Origin: Levilinea saccharolytica
GTDB taxonomy: Bacteria > Chloroflexota > Anaerolineae > Anaerolineales > Anaerolineaceae
DNA length: 64,000 nucleotides
Direction: 5' to 3'
NCBI RefSeq assembly: GCF_001306035.1
Contig: NZ_LGCM01000039.1
Location: forward strand, 62,001-126,000
How positions within the stretch are numbered: position 1 is the first letter of the stretch; every line of letters begins with the position of its first letter. Below are positions 42,925-51,652 of the stretch, piece after piece. Below the pieces are notes generated by a model. It had not been told where the DNA came from. It saw only the letters and a program-made list of their open reading frames with translations, and did no database searches. The translations under genes and the position numbers were made by a program.

Positions 42925-44766
42925 TCACTTTTGCGTCAACCCCAGGCGAATATCGTCGGGGGGAATGCGCATCAGTTTCATTAATTCGGTGGTCACCTCG
43001 CGAAACACCGGGGCTGCCACCACAGAACCCCAAATTTCTGAGGTCGGTTTTTCAATCCACACATACACCAACACCTGGGGATCGTCCGCCGGACCCCAAC
43101 CCACAAAAGAGGCATTGGTCAGCTGGCTGACATATCCCAGCCCCGGCACCGCAATTTCCGCCGTACCGGTTTTCCCCGCAAAGCGGTAGCCTTCTACCTT
43201 TGCGGCTGTGGTTTCCGTTTCCACCGACTCGGCCAGCATCTCGGTCAGCGCGCGGGCCGTCTTGGCCTTGATCGGGCGCGAGACAATCATGGGCGACAGT
43301 TCACGCACCCGCCCCTCGCCGTCAATGGTGGCCTTCACCACATGTGGGGCCATGATCTTACCTTTGTTGGCCACCGCCGAGATCGCCGAGGCGATCTGAA
43401 TCGGCGTGACCAAAACACCCTGGCCAAACGCATTGTTGGCCAAAGTTCCAACCGTCCAACCGTCATCCCCTGGCAGGCGCATGGTGGGGCTTTGCTCGCC
43501 CGCCAGGTCCACCTGGGTGGGCCGGCCAATGCCAAAGGCGCTCATATACTCGTAATACTGCTTATCGCCCAGATCAATAGCCAGCGAAGCCAAACACACG
43601 TTCAGCGAGTGGGCCATACAGCCCTGCATGGTCTGCTCGCCCCATGCGCCGCCGTCCCAGTTGGTGACAAAGCCGCCCGCGTAATCCAGCCGGCCCGTAT
43701 CGTAGAAAGTGGTGTCCGGGGCCACCATACCCGAATCCAACGCCGCGGCCATGGTCAGCACCTTGAAGACAGAGCCGGGTTCGTAAGTCTGGCCGATGGC
43801 GCGGTTGAAGTAGTAGGCGGGGGTGCTGTCGTCAGCGGCTTTTTCTTTCTTCTTATCGTCCTTCGCCGCTTCGTCCTTCACCTTCCACATCTTCCAGTAT
43901 TCGTTCAGGTTCAGGCCAGGGGTCGAGGCCATGCCCAAAATCTCACCGGTCTTGGGGTCCATCACCAAAATGCTCACCGATTTCGCCCCGTTGGCGTCCA
44001 GGGCCTCCTGCGCTTTGCGTTCCAGCATGGCCTGAATTTGCAGGTCAATGGTCAGCACCAGGCTGGTGCTTTGGGGCAGGTCCGGCATTTGCTGCAGCTC
44101 GGCGGGATTCACGCGGTAGCTCACGTTCATCTCCGGCCCGGCCAGCAGGGTATCGTACTGCTGTTCCACCCCGTAAAAGCCGTGAGGATCATCCGGGTCC
44201 AAAAACGTGTAAAACCCCAACACGTTGGAGGCAATGCTGTTCTCTGGGTAGGTGCGCATGATCATGGGCTTCCAAACCACTCCGCGCATGCTCGGCAGCA
44301 CCTCACCCCGCTTGGGCTTGGTGCTTTCAGAGGCGTCGTTGATGCGCTTCTTGGTCTCCTGCACCTTTTGCAGCGTCTCGGGCGAAACAAAGCGTTTCAC
44401 CGTCACATACTGCTTATCGGGGTCTTCCTCACGCATCTTGGCAAGTTGTTCCAGCTTGTTGCGGTCCATCTCCAACAGGGTAGAAAGCTCGCGGGCAATG
44501 GTTTCGGGGTCGGTGACAAAGTTAAAATCCAGCCCAATTTCGTACATCTCTTTGTTGCCCGCCAGCAAAATCCCCTCGCGGTCGTAGATGTTGCCGCGCG
44601 GAGGCCGCAGCTTTTCGCTGACTTCCAGGTACTGCTGGCCGCGTTCCTGCAGTTGCTTGCCCGCGTCCACCGTCTGAATACGCACCATCTGAAACACAAT
44701 CAGCCCGAAACCCAGGCTCATCAACAGGCCAACCAGATTCATGCGGGAAGAAAAGAGAGATTTCAT
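42925..44766 (-). CDS. ftsI: Division-specific class B penicillin-binding protein FtsI/PBP2
   Basis: A 613-residue transpeptidase: N-terminal anchor (MNLVGLLMSLGFGLIVFQMV), dimerisation domain with RGNIYDREGILLA, and transpeptidase domain with SVFK (active Ser in YEPGSVFKVL), SLN (in AHSLNVCLA) and KTG (in FAGKTGTAEI). A lysine/aspartate-rich insert (about 316-333, DEAAKDDKKKEKAADD) is unusual. The ATG at 44766 follows GGAG and overlaps the ftsL stop as ATGA. Confidence 0.97.
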   Translation of the reverse strand: MKSLFSSRMNLVGLLMSLGFGLIVFQMVRIQTVDAGKQLQERGQQYLEVSEKLRPPRGNIYDREGILLAGNKEMYEIGLDFNFVTDPETIARELSTLLEMDRNKLEQLAKMREEDPDKQYVTVKRFVSPETLQKVQETKKRINDASESTKPKRGEVLPSMRGVVWKPMIMRTYPENSIASNVLGFYTFLDPDDPHGFYGVEQQYDTLLAGPEMNVSYRVNPAELQQMPDLPQSTSLVLTIDLQIQAMLERKAQEALDANGAKSVSILVMDPKTGEILGMASTPGLNLNEYWKMWKVKDEAAKDDKKKEKAADDSTPAYYFNRAIGQTYEPGSVFKVLTMAAALDSGMVAPDTTFYDTGRLDYAGGFVTNWDGGAWGEQTMQGCMAHSLNVCLASLAIDLGDKQYYEYMSAFGIGRPTQVDLAGEQSPTMRLPGDDGWTVGTLANNAFGQGVLVTPIQIASAISAVANKGKIMAPHVVKATIDGEGRVRELSPMIVSRPIKAKTARALTEMLAESVETETTAAKVEGYRFAGKTGTAEIAVPGLGYVSQLTNASFVGWGPADDPQVLVYVWIEKPTSEIWGSVVAAPVFREVTTELMKLMRIPPDDIRLGLTQK

Positions 44767-45242
44767 GGCTGCTTCTCCACCTTCACGCTCCACTCAGACA
44801 GCTGATCCAAAGACCACTCCCACAAAGACTGCGTGTATGCCGGCTTAATCATCGGCATCTCCAGCAGCGGCGTTTGCGAGGCGTTCACGCGCAGGGCGCG
44901 CATCTCGCGGCCGGGGTATTCGGGAACCACCACATACAGCGCGCTGTCCAAATTGGCGGGCTCAAAACCCATCTCAGCAGAACGGTCGCGCACGGCTTCG
45001 CTGGAATAGACCTCCGCCAGTTTAGCGTTTTTGCTGGCGATCGAAAGCTGCAATTCGTCACGCTTGAATCCCATGCGCTGGATCATCACCCCCGCCTGAG
45101 CGGTTTGCGCGCCGATGTTCAGGTACAAACCCATCACCAGCATCACCCCGATTAACGCGATCAAGACCCCCACGATCCATTGAATTTGGACGCGCCAGGG
45201 GGTCTGCCGATAAGCCTGGATGAGGCGTTGTGTCGTTTGCAT
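44763..45242 (-). CDS. ftsL: FtsL-like division protein
   Basis: A 159-residue bitopic protein: short cytoplasmic tail, one membrane segment (QWIVGVLIALIGVMLVMGLYL, about 21-41), then a coiled-coil region with a SEAVRDRSAEMGFEPANLD segment, the usual end of FtsL/DivIC-type domains, and a 50-residue C-terminal extension. Sequence identity in this family is low; position between rsmH and ftsI is the main support. Confidence 0.85.
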   Translation of the reverse strand: MQTTQRLIQAYRQTPWRVQIQWIVGVLIALIGVMLVMGLYLNIGAQTAQAGVMIQRMGFKRDELQLSIASKNAKLAEVYSSEAVRDRSAEMGFEPANLDSALYVVVPEYPGREMRALRVNASQTPLLEMPMIKPAYTQSLWEWSLDQLSEWSVKVEKQP

Positions 45243-45298
45243 ACTTCGTTTCCATCCTTTAGATCTGCGATACAGAAGTCATGCAAATCTCGTGCCAG

Positions 45299-46237
45299 CT
45301 ACCGTTTTTCTACCACACGAAGTTTGGCGCTGCGTGCGCGACTATTTCTTTGAATTTCCACTTCTCCCGCCGTCAATGGACGGCGGCTAATTTCATCAAT
45401 CACCGCCCGGTGGCCGCAGGTGCAAATCAGACGCTCCGGCGGGCACACACAATCACGGCTTTCGCGGTGGAAATACTGTTTCACAATGCGGTCTTCCAAC
45501 GAGTGAAACGAGATCACCGCCAGCCGCCCCCCCGGGTTCAGGGCCTCCACCGCCTGCGGCAGCAGCTCTTCCACCGCCCGTAGTTCATCGTTCACCGCGA
45601 TGCGCAGCGCCTGAAAGGTGCGCGTGGCCGGGTGAATTTTCCCGCGCGGGCCGCCGCTGCCCCGCGCAATGGCCTCAGCCAGTTGGCGGGTGGTTTCAAA
45701 CGGGCGCTGCTGCACCATCAGGCGCGCAATCCGCCGCGCGCTGCGTTCCTCGCCGTACCGCCACAAGATGTCGGCCAGGTCGGCCTCAGCCCACTGGTTG
45801 ACGATTTGCGCGGCGCTGCGGGGCTGCTCCGGGCCAAAGCGCATGTCCAGCGGCCCGTCGCTTTGGAAGGAAAACCCGCGCTGCGGGGTGTCAATCTGCA
45901 TGGAAGACACCCCCAGATCCACCACGATGCCGTCCACACCCTGCCACCCCAGTTCTGCCAGAGCCTCGCGCAGGTGTACGTAGGAACGCTGCACCGCGCT
46001 GAAGCGGCTGCCATAACGCGCCAGGCGCTGGCGAGCGATGGCCAGCGCCTGGGGATCCAGGTCCATTCCCAACAAGCACCCGTCTGGGCTGCTTGCCTCC
46101 AGGATCCCCCCCGCATGACCTCCGGCCCCCAGGGTGGCATCTACATACCGCCCTGGGCTTTTTGGGCGTAAAGCGAGTATAATTTCATGGTAAAGTACAG
46201 GGTCGTGCGGGGCGTTCTCTTCCGCTGGATTCGTCAT
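45299..46237 (-). CDS. rsmH: 16S rRNA (cytosine1402-N4)-methyltransferase
   Basis: A 312-residue SAM-dependent methyltransferase (MraW). HDPVLYHEIILAL, DATLGAGGHAGGIL (SAM loop), DGIVVDLGVSSMQID, RGFSFQSDGPLDMR, FQALRIAVNDEL and VISFHSLEDRIVKQYF are diagnostic. A cysteine group near the C-terminus (CVCPPERLICTCGH) is common in the family. It lies 2 bp after mraZ. Confidence 0.98.
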   Translation of the reverse strand: MTNPAEENAPHDPVLYHEIILALRPKSPGRYVDATLGAGGHAGGILEASSPDGCLLGMDLDPQALAIARQRLARYGSRFSAVQRSYVHLREALAELGWQGVDGIVVDLGVSSMQIDTPQRGFSFQSDGPLDMRFGPEQPRSAAQIVNQWAEADLADILWRYGEERSARRIARLMVQQRPFETTRQLAEAIARGSGGPRGKIHPATRTFQALRIAVNDELRAVEELLPQAVEALNPGGRLAVISFHSLEDRIVKQYFHRESRDCVCPPERLICTCGHRAVIDEISRRPLTAGEVEIQRNSRARSAKLRVVEKR

Positions 46238-46239
46238 GG

Positions 46240-46677
46240 CTAGTGCACCGGCAAATTCAGGGCCGCGAAACCATCCATTTTGAAATCCGGATCCTGAATC
46301 TGAGCTTCCTGCGCGGCCCAGGCTTCCTTTGACCAGATTTCGATGCTGTCGCCCACCCCGATCACCATCACCGTCTCGCGCAGATTGGCCGCATCGCGCA
46401 GGAACGGCGGGATGAGCACCCGGCCGGTTTTGTCGAATTCCACGCGCACCGCGTTGGAAAACAGCAGCCGCCGCAGCAGCCGCGTGCGCGGGTCGGTCAG
46501 GCTCATTTCGTTCACCGCGCGGTACATGGCCTCAAACGAGGCCGCGGTGAGCACGGTCAGGTTGTTGTCGAAGCCCTGGGTCAGGTACGCGCCGGTTTCC
46601 AGCAGCTCGCGAAAACGCGCTGGCATCATCAGGCGGCCCTTGTTATCGAGGTTGTGTTCGAATTGACCCAGGAACAT
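46240..46677 (-). CDS. mraZ: Transcriptional regulator MraZ
   Basis: A 145-residue protein with two AbrB-like halves (FEHNLDNKGRLMMPARFRE and VEFDKTGRVLIPPFLRD), each with the DxxGR motif. It forms a ring that binds direct repeats in front of its own gene and regulates the dcw operon. The ATG at 46677 follows GGGAAGG; the upstream frame passes through the operator and is rejected. Confidence 0.97.
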   Translation of the reverse strand: MFLGQFEHNLDNKGRLMMPARFRELLETGAYLTQGFDNNLTVLTAASFEAMYRAVNEMSLTDPRTRLLRRLLFSNAVRVEFDKTGRVLIPPFLRDAANLRETVMVIGVGDSIEIWSKEAWAAQEAQIQDPDFKMDGFAALNLPVH

Positions 46678-46722
46678 ACGTTCTACCTTCCCGATATATG
46701 CGGAACGCCGGATTGCTCCGGC

Positions 46723-46752
46723 GTCCCACTTTCTACCACTTTTTACCACTTG
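46723..46752 (-). promoter_or_regulatory. MraZ box: three 10-bp direct repeats
   Basis: Read leftward, AAGTGGTAAA, AAGTGGTAGA and AAGTGGGACG follow each other at an exact 10-bp period between the dcw -10 box and mraZ. MraZ operators in other bacteria are direct repeats of a GTGG core at 10-bp spacing, so this is its expected site. Confidence 0.85.
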
Positions 46753-46759
46753 TGTCCTC

Positions 46760-46788
46760 AGTATAAACGAATTTTAATCAATTTGCAA
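46760..46788 (-). promoter_or_regulatory. dcw cluster promoter
   Basis: Leftward TTGCAA (46788-46783), a 17-bp spacer and TATACT (46765-46760). The start falls near 46753, immediately before the MraZ repeats, so bound MraZ would block early elongation. Confidence 0.8.
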
Positions 46789-46889
46789 GTGCTTTTCACA
46801 ATTGCAAGGCAAATTGTGAGTATTTTGCTCCAAAAATTCGCGCTTTTCCCCCACCCCATTTCCCATCTTTTCACAGGAGATCCAATCAT

Positions 46890-47315
46890 ATGAAACCACA
46901 GCTTTTCGCCTTACTCACCGCCATCGCCTGGGGTGTCGGCGGCTACTTTGAGAAAAAGGGCCTCCATCTCGGCAACCTATCCCCCCAAATGGGCATCACC
47001 ATCCGCACCGCCATCGCCCTCATCATCCTCGGCGCGGTCAGCTTCCCCCAATGGAAGACCCTCACCCAGGCCGGCCCCAAGGCCATCCTCTACATGGTCG
47101 TCGGCGGCGGCGTGGTGGCCGGGGCGGTCGGCATGCTGTGCTTTTACACCGCCATCAAAGGCGCACCCCTGACCAAGGTCATGCCCATCGCCTTCACCTC
47201 CCCCCTCTTCGGCGCGCTCATGGGCATCCTCTTGGGCGGCGAACCCCTCACCGTGAAAACCGTGGTGGGCATGCTGCTCACCATCGGCGGGATTGTGGTC
47301 TTGACTGTGGGGTAA
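46890..47315 (+). CDS. Half-size EamA/DMT-superfamily transporter
   Basis: A 141-residue protein with four to five hydrophobic segments ending in IGGIVVLTVG, equal to a single EamA repeat. Full-length members have two repeats, so this should act as a dimer, as small drug/metabolite transporters do. AGGAG lies upstream of the ATG. The substrate is unknown. It diverges from mraZ. Confidence 0.85.
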   Translation: MKPQLFALLTAIAWGVGGYFEKKGLHLGNLSPQMGITIRTAIALIILGAVSFPQWKTLTQAGPKAILYMVVGGGVVAGAVGMLCFYTAIKGAPLTKVMPIAFTSPLFGALMGILLGGEPLTVKTVVGMLLTIGGIVVLTVG

Positions 47316-47350
47316 ACCGCCGCACCGGATACCCTCATATTAATGAAAGA

Positions 47351-47380
47351 AAGGGCTGAACTCTGATGAGTTCAGCCCTT
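47351..47380 (-). terminator. Terminator of the cyclic-nucleotide-sensor kinase gene
   Basis: AAGGGCTGAACTC (47351-47363) and GAGTTCAGCCCTT (47368-47380) form a perfect 13-bp stem with a 4-nt loop. In the leftward direction it is followed by TCTTTC; it lies between two converging genes and may serve both. Confidence 0.75.
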
Positions 47381-47403
47381 GATATTCACTCCTTGGACCG
47401 ACT

Positions 47404-48567
47404 TTATTGGCTGTTCAGCCACACGGTGAAGGTGCTGCCTTGCCCCAGGGTGCTGCGCACTTCAATCCGCCCGTGGTGCTGCTCAATCACCGCCCGCGCC
47501 ACCGAGAGGCCCAGGCCCACCCCGCGGAACAGATGCCCCCCCACCTGATCCAGATGGAAGAAGCGGTCAAAGATCTGCGGCAGGGCTTCGGGCGGAATGC
47601 CCACCCCGTGATCTTCAATCCGCACCCACACCACGCCGTCCTGCTGGCCCACCTCCACCGCCACCTCGCCCCCCTCCGGGCTGAATTTGATCGCGTTGTG
47701 CAGGATAGCCTGAATGGCCCGTCCCAGACTTTTGGCGTCAATCATCGCCGTGGGCACATCCGGCGGCAGGGTTAATTGCACGCCCACATGGTTGCGCTGG
47801 GCGTCTTTGTGCAGCGCCTCCACACAGGCCGCCACCACCGCCCCCACGTCCCCTGGCTCAAACGCCGGTAGGATCAAATCCATTTCCTGCAGGAATAAAA
47901 TATCGTTGGTCAGGGTGATGATGTCCTGCAGATTGCGCGCCACCGTCTCCAACCCCGATTTCAGCGCGTCGCCCTGCAAATTGGCAGTGCGAATGACCTG
48001 CACAAAGCCGTTCGCGGCCATCAGCGGCGTGCGCAGCTCGTGGGCGATGGTGGTCAAGAATTCGCGCCGGGCATAATCTTGCTCAGCCAGGTGTTGGTAG
48101 GCTTCGGCCAGCTCTTTGGCCTTCAGGCGCAAATCGCTGATGGCCATGTCGTCGTTCTCGCGCAGCCGGCGGCTGACCTCGCGTACCATCGCCAGCGACA
48201 TGCTGGTGTTGCGCTCCAGCAGGGCAGAAAAGGCTTCTTTGGGGAAACACAGCAGGGTGCTTTCGGTCATGGTGGCCACGGTGGCCGCCCGCGGGGCCTG
48301 GTGCAAAATGGCCATCTCGCCGAAGAAATCCCCCGCGCGCAGCCGGTTCAGCAGGCGCTCATCTTCCCCTTGCAGCTGCTTGGTAACCTTCACCTCGCCG
48401 TCCAACACGATGTAAAACGTGCTTTCAAAAGCCCCTTCCCGGCACAACACCGTCCCTGCCGGACAGTTCATCACTTCCCCCTGTTCCACCATTTCCTGCG
48501 CTTCTCCCAGGTCCAGCCCAGGGAAGGCGCGCTGCAAAACTTGAATTGGGATGATTTGCGGCTTCAT
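47404..48567 (-). CDS. Soluble histidine kinase with N-terminal cyclic-nucleotide-binding domain
   Basis: A 387-residue protein without membrane segments. Residues 1-140 are a cNMP-binding (CRP-type) domain (YIVLDGEVKVTKQL, RLRAGDFFGEMAILHQAPRAATV). A coiled linker leads to HisKA with the H-box TTIAHELRTPLMAANGF and a HATPase domain (N-box AILHNAIKFSPEGG, G1 EDHGVGIP, G2 GVGLGLSVARAVIEQHHG). The start at 48567 is preceded by GGAG; the longer frame has no homology. No response regulator lies beside it. Confidence 0.92.
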   Translation of the reverse strand: MKPQIIPIQVLQRAFPGLDLGEAQEMVEQGEVMNCPAGTVLCREGAFESTFYIVLDGEVKVTKQLQGEDERLLNRLRAGDFFGEMAILHQAPRAATVATMTESTLLCFPKEAFSALLERNTSMSLAMVREVSRRLRENDDMAISDLRLKAKELAEAYQHLAEQDYARREFLTTIAHELRTPLMAANGFVQVIRTANLQGDALKSGLETVARNLQDIITLTNDILFLQEMDLILPAFEPGDVGAVVAACVEALHKDAQRNHVGVQLTLPPDVPTAMIDAKSLGRAIQAILHNAIKFSPEGGEVAVEVGQQDGVVWVRIEDHGVGIPPEALPQIFDRFFHLDQVGGHLFRGVGLGLSVARAVIEQHHGRIEVRSTLGQGSTFTVWLNSQ

Positions 48568-48712
48568 AGGCACTCCAGCCTGTGAGAAGGATGGCTCCCC
48601 GTTGAGGGTGGCCAGCGGCGATTTTCCGGATAAAATAATTGTACCATCCCTGTTCCGGTGAGTGGCCCATTCACCGCCAGCCGGATTCCATTTTTCCTGA
48701 AAGGACCGATCC

Positions 48713-49645
48713 ATGACCCAACCTGTGCAGCGTTTCCCTCTGGCGCATACCTTTTCCATCGTCGCCCGCGACCCCAACAGCGGACAAATGGGGGTGGCGG
48801 TGCAGTCTCACTGGTTTTCTGTCGGCTCGATGGTCACCTGGGGGGAAGCGGGGGTCGGCGTGGTCGCCACCCAATCCATGGTCGAGCCCTCGTACGGCCC
48901 GCTGGGGCTGGAACTGATGCGCGCGGGCATCAGCGCGCCCGATGCGCTGCGCGCGCTCTTGGCCGCGGATGAAGGACGTGACGTGCGCCAGGTGGCGATG
49001 GTGGATGCCCAGGGGCGCGTGGCTGCCCACACCGGCGCCCGCTGCATCCCGGCCGCCGGACACGAAACCGGCGAGGGCTTTTCGGCCCAGGCCAATATGA
49101 TGGCCCACCCCACCGTGTGGCCGGCCATGGCCGCTGCCTACCGCGCCGCCAGCGGGGACCTGGCCGATCGTCTGCTGGCCGCTCTGCAGGCCGCCCAGGA
49201 CGCCGGCGGGGATATTCGCGGGCAGCAGTCCGCCGCCATCCTCATCGTCAAGCCGCATTCTTCCGGCCGCCCCTGGGTTGACCGTGTGGTGGAACTGCGC
49301 GTGGAAGATCACCCTCAGCCGGTGGCCGAGCTGCGCCGCGTGGTCACCCTGCATCAGGCTTACGAGCACATGAACGCCGGGGATGCCCACCTGAGCGCCG
49401 GGCGCATTGCCGAAGCCCTGGATGATTACCGCGCCGCCGCCGGGCTGGCCCCGCACATCGCCGAGCTGCCCTTCTGGCACGCCGTGACCCTGGCCGACCT
49501 GGGGCGCGTGGAAGAGGCTCTGCCCATTTTCCGGAAGGTCTTCGCCGAAAACCGCGACTGGGCCGAGCTGCTGCGCCGCCTGCCGGGTGTGGGCCTGCTG
49601 CGCGACGATCCTGAAATGCTGCAAAAAATTCTGGCGGTGCAGTAG
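48713..49645 (+). CDS. DUF1028 Ntn-hydrolase-like protein with TPR tail
   Basis: A 310-residue protein. Residues 1-215 match the DUF1028 family (HTFSIVARDPNSGQMGVAVQ, WGEAGVGVVATQSMVEPSYG, GARCIPAAGHETGEGFSAQANMM, GGDIRGQQSAAI), predicted N-terminal nucleophile-type hydrolases. The C-terminal 80 residues look like two TPR repeats (AEALDDYRAAAGLAPHIAEL, VEEALPIFRKVFAEN). Biological substrate unknown. AAAGGA lies before the ATG. Confidence 0.88.
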   Translation: MTQPVQRFPLAHTFSIVARDPNSGQMGVAVQSHWFSVGSMVTWGEAGVGVVATQSMVEPSYGPLGLELMRAGISAPDALRALLAADEGRDVRQVAMVDAQGRVAAHTGARCIPAAGHETGEGFSAQANMMAHPTVWPAMAAAYRAASGDLADRLLAALQAAQDAGGDIRGQQSAAILIVKPHSSGRPWVDRVVELRVEDHPQPVAELRRVVTLHQAYEHMNAGDAHLSAGRIAEALDDYRAAAGLAPHIAELPFWHAVTLADLGRVEEALPIFRKVFAENRDWAELLRRLPGVGLLRDDPEMLQKILAVQ

Positions 49646-49670
49646 GGGCACGTCTGAGACGTGCCCCTAC
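49642..49670 (+). terminator. Hairpin overlapping the DUF1028 stop codon
   Basis: GTAGGGGCACGT and ACGTGCCCCTAC form a perfect 12-bp stem with a 5-nt loop and include the TAG stop codon. No T run follows. It joins the interspersed repeats to the right. Confidence 0.5.
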
Positions 49671-50180
49671 CCGCCAACCATGTCATCGCGAGCCCTCGTA
49701 CTTCGAGGGTGTACCCTCGCACTTCGAGGGCGTGGCGATCTCCACCTCGGCACATCCTCTTCCTTCAGGGTAGAGACTGCTTCGACCGGAAACCCACCGG
49801 TCTCGCAGTGACATGTGTATAGGATGTCATCGCAACTACCGCCAACCATGTCATCGCGAGCCCTCACACTTCGAGGGTGTACCCTCGCACTTCGAGGGCG
49901 CGGCGATCTCCACCTTTCGGGGTAGAGAATGCTTCGACCGGAACCCCCCCGGTCTCGCCCTCAAAAGGCGAGGGCAGGCAGTGACACTTGCTTGATGTCA
50001 TCGCAACCACCGCCAACCATGTCATCGCGAGCCCTCGCACTTTGGCGGCGTGCCCTCGTACTTCGAGGGCGTGGCGATCTCCACCTTTCGGGGTAGAGAC
50101 TCCTTCGACCGGAACCCCCCCGGTCTCGCCCTCAAAAGGCGAGGGCAGGCAGTGACACGTCAATAGGATGTCACCACGGC
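49671..50180. repeat. Three tandem copies of an interspersed, hairpin-rich repeat
   Basis: Copies start near 49671, 49839 and 50010 (period 168-171 bp). Each has CCGCCAACCATGTCATCGCG, then a palindromic CCCTCG...CGAGGG block (often doubled), GGCGATCTCCACC, GGTAGAGA and TCGACCGGAA, then a CCGGTCTCGC box and GCAGTGACA. They look like intergenic repeats of the REP/MITE kind rather than genes; open frames across them have no ribosome site. Confidence 0.8.
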
Positions 50181-50199
50181 CGCAGTGACATGCATGACT

Positions 50200-51507
50200 C
50201 TACGGCAGCACCCGAATCAGATCAAAATTCACTTCCCCGCTGCCCGTCTGCATCAGCGTCAGCGTATGCGTGCCAGCCTGCGTCCAGCGCCGCCGCCACA
50301 CCCGCCCCCACAGCTCACTGCTGCGCCGCTGGTCAATCGTCGTCACCGCCTTGCCGTCCACCCACAGGCGCAGCTTACCCGCCTCAGGCAAACGCGCATA
50401 CACCAGTTCTACCCCCCGGCCGGTAAAGGTCAGCGCCGCGGCCTCGTGCACACCGCCCGTGACCACGTAATCCCCGCCTACCGCGGAAATATGCTCCCGC
50501 GTCATCCAGCCGTTGCCGTAGCTCATCAGCGGCTCACCCAGGGCCTGGTACTCCCCCGGCCCCGCCGCCGCCCACGGCTGAAAATCCAGGTCAAGGCCCA
50601 AAAGCGAAGGGCTGGGCTGCAGCGGATCGAGCGGGGGATGCCCACCCACTTCAATGAAGTAAGTCAGGCCAGCCACCACCGGCATGGCGTTGATCTTGGT
50701 CTGAAACACGCTCGTACCCGCGTCCTCGCCTTCAAAAGGCGGCATCTGACCGCTGTACCCCACCCAGGCGGCCGTGTCATAATTGCTGCGCGCCGTGTCC
50801 AACGTCAGCCAACCCGAGATGACCGGCTTAAAGCGGTACCACACCGTGCGTTCCAACACCGCGTTCACCACCGGCGGGTCGCTGGCTGCCTGGGTCGCCC
50901 GCCAAACATCTGTATCCGCCGACCAGGTGAAGGGCGTGCTGCTGGCAGGCACTTTGACGGCGTAGGCGCGCGCATCGTTGACCGCCCGCGCCGGCTGAAA
51001 GCGTGCGCTGAGGTGCAGCTGCCCCTCGGCAGGGGTTTTGGCCGCCAGCACAATGCGCACTTCCTGGCCGCCTTTCAATGCCGCGCTCAACTGGGAATAC
51101 TTGCCGCGGGATGCGTTGTCGTTCCATTTCAGCGGTTTGGCGCTCAGACTGCCGTCCGGGTTCACCAGCCATACCCCCAACAGGGTGTCCACACTGCTGC
51201 CCTGGCTGCTCAGGCGCAGACTGCCGGGGGCGTGTGTGCGCAGGCGGTACCACAGGGTGGCGTAGCCGCTTTGCGCCTGCCCGCGCAGGGGAAAGAGCGG
51301 GTCATCCCCCGCGCTGCTGGCGCAGGCCGTCTCCTGGGTGTCCTCCCAGGTCTGCAGCCCGCCGGTCAGCGCCCATTCCTGCGCTCCTTCGGCCAAATCA
51401 TGCAGCGCCGGGCAGTCCGCCTGTGCCTGCACGCCGCCAACCAGCCCGCCCAACAGGGCGATCACCACGCCCCACAAAGAGAATTGGAACCATTTGAGCC
51501 GCAGCAT
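50200..51507 (-). CDS. Secreted beta-rich protein with PPC-like domains
   Basis: A 435-residue exported protein. The signal peptide MLRLKWFQFSLWGVVIALLG ends at VQAQA. The mature part has two repeats of a pre-peptidase C-terminal (PPC)-like beta domain: SGYATLWYRLRTHAPGSLRL and NAVLERTVWYRFKPVISGWL, each followed by a DTLLGVW/YDTAAWV strand. A carbohydrate-binding-like C-terminal sandwich ends GEVNFDLIRVLP, nearly the same end as the adjacent protease (MVNVDAVRVLP). No catalytic domain is seen. GGGAGGGAG precedes the ATG at 51507. Confidence 0.75.
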   Translation of the reverse strand: MLRLKWFQFSLWGVVIALLGGLVGGVQAQADCPALHDLAEGAQEWALTGGLQTWEDTQETACASSAGDDPLFPLRGQAQSGYATLWYRLRTHAPGSLRLSSQGSSVDTLLGVWLVNPDGSLSAKPLKWNDNASRGKYSQLSAALKGGQEVRIVLAAKTPAEGQLHLSARFQPARAVNDARAYAVKVPASSTPFTWSADTDVWRATQAASDPPVVNAVLERTVWYRFKPVISGWLTLDTARSNYDTAAWVGYSGQMPPFEGEDAGTSVFQTKINAMPVVAGLTYFIEVGGHPPLDPLQPSPSLLGLDLDFQPWAAAGPGEYQALGEPLMSYGNGWMTREHISAVGGDYVVTGGVHEAAALTFTGRGVELVYARLPEAGKLRLWVDGKAVTTIDQRRSSELWGRVWRRRWTQAGTHTLTLMQTGSGEVNFDLIRVLP

Positions 51508-51594
51508 AGTCTCCCTCCCGCATTGCCCCATATACCCAAGCAAACCATGACCCACCTGTGCTTTCATTTTATTGAATTTTCGCCGGAATGGCAA

Positions 51595-51629
51595 CAAAAA
51601 AGGCGAAGCAGGATGGATCCCACTTCGCC
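51595..51629 (-). terminator. Terminator of the first papain-like protease gene
   Basis: Leftward GGCGAAG and CTTCGCC form a 7-bp stem with a 14-nt loop, followed by TTTTTT. Confidence 0.75.
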
Positions 51630-51652
51630 TTGGAGATCTTGGAAACCAGGGG

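Noticed and set aside
49864-50163. A 99-codon leftward frame in the interspersed repeats
   Set aside because: It simply translates two repeat copies and has no ribosome site.
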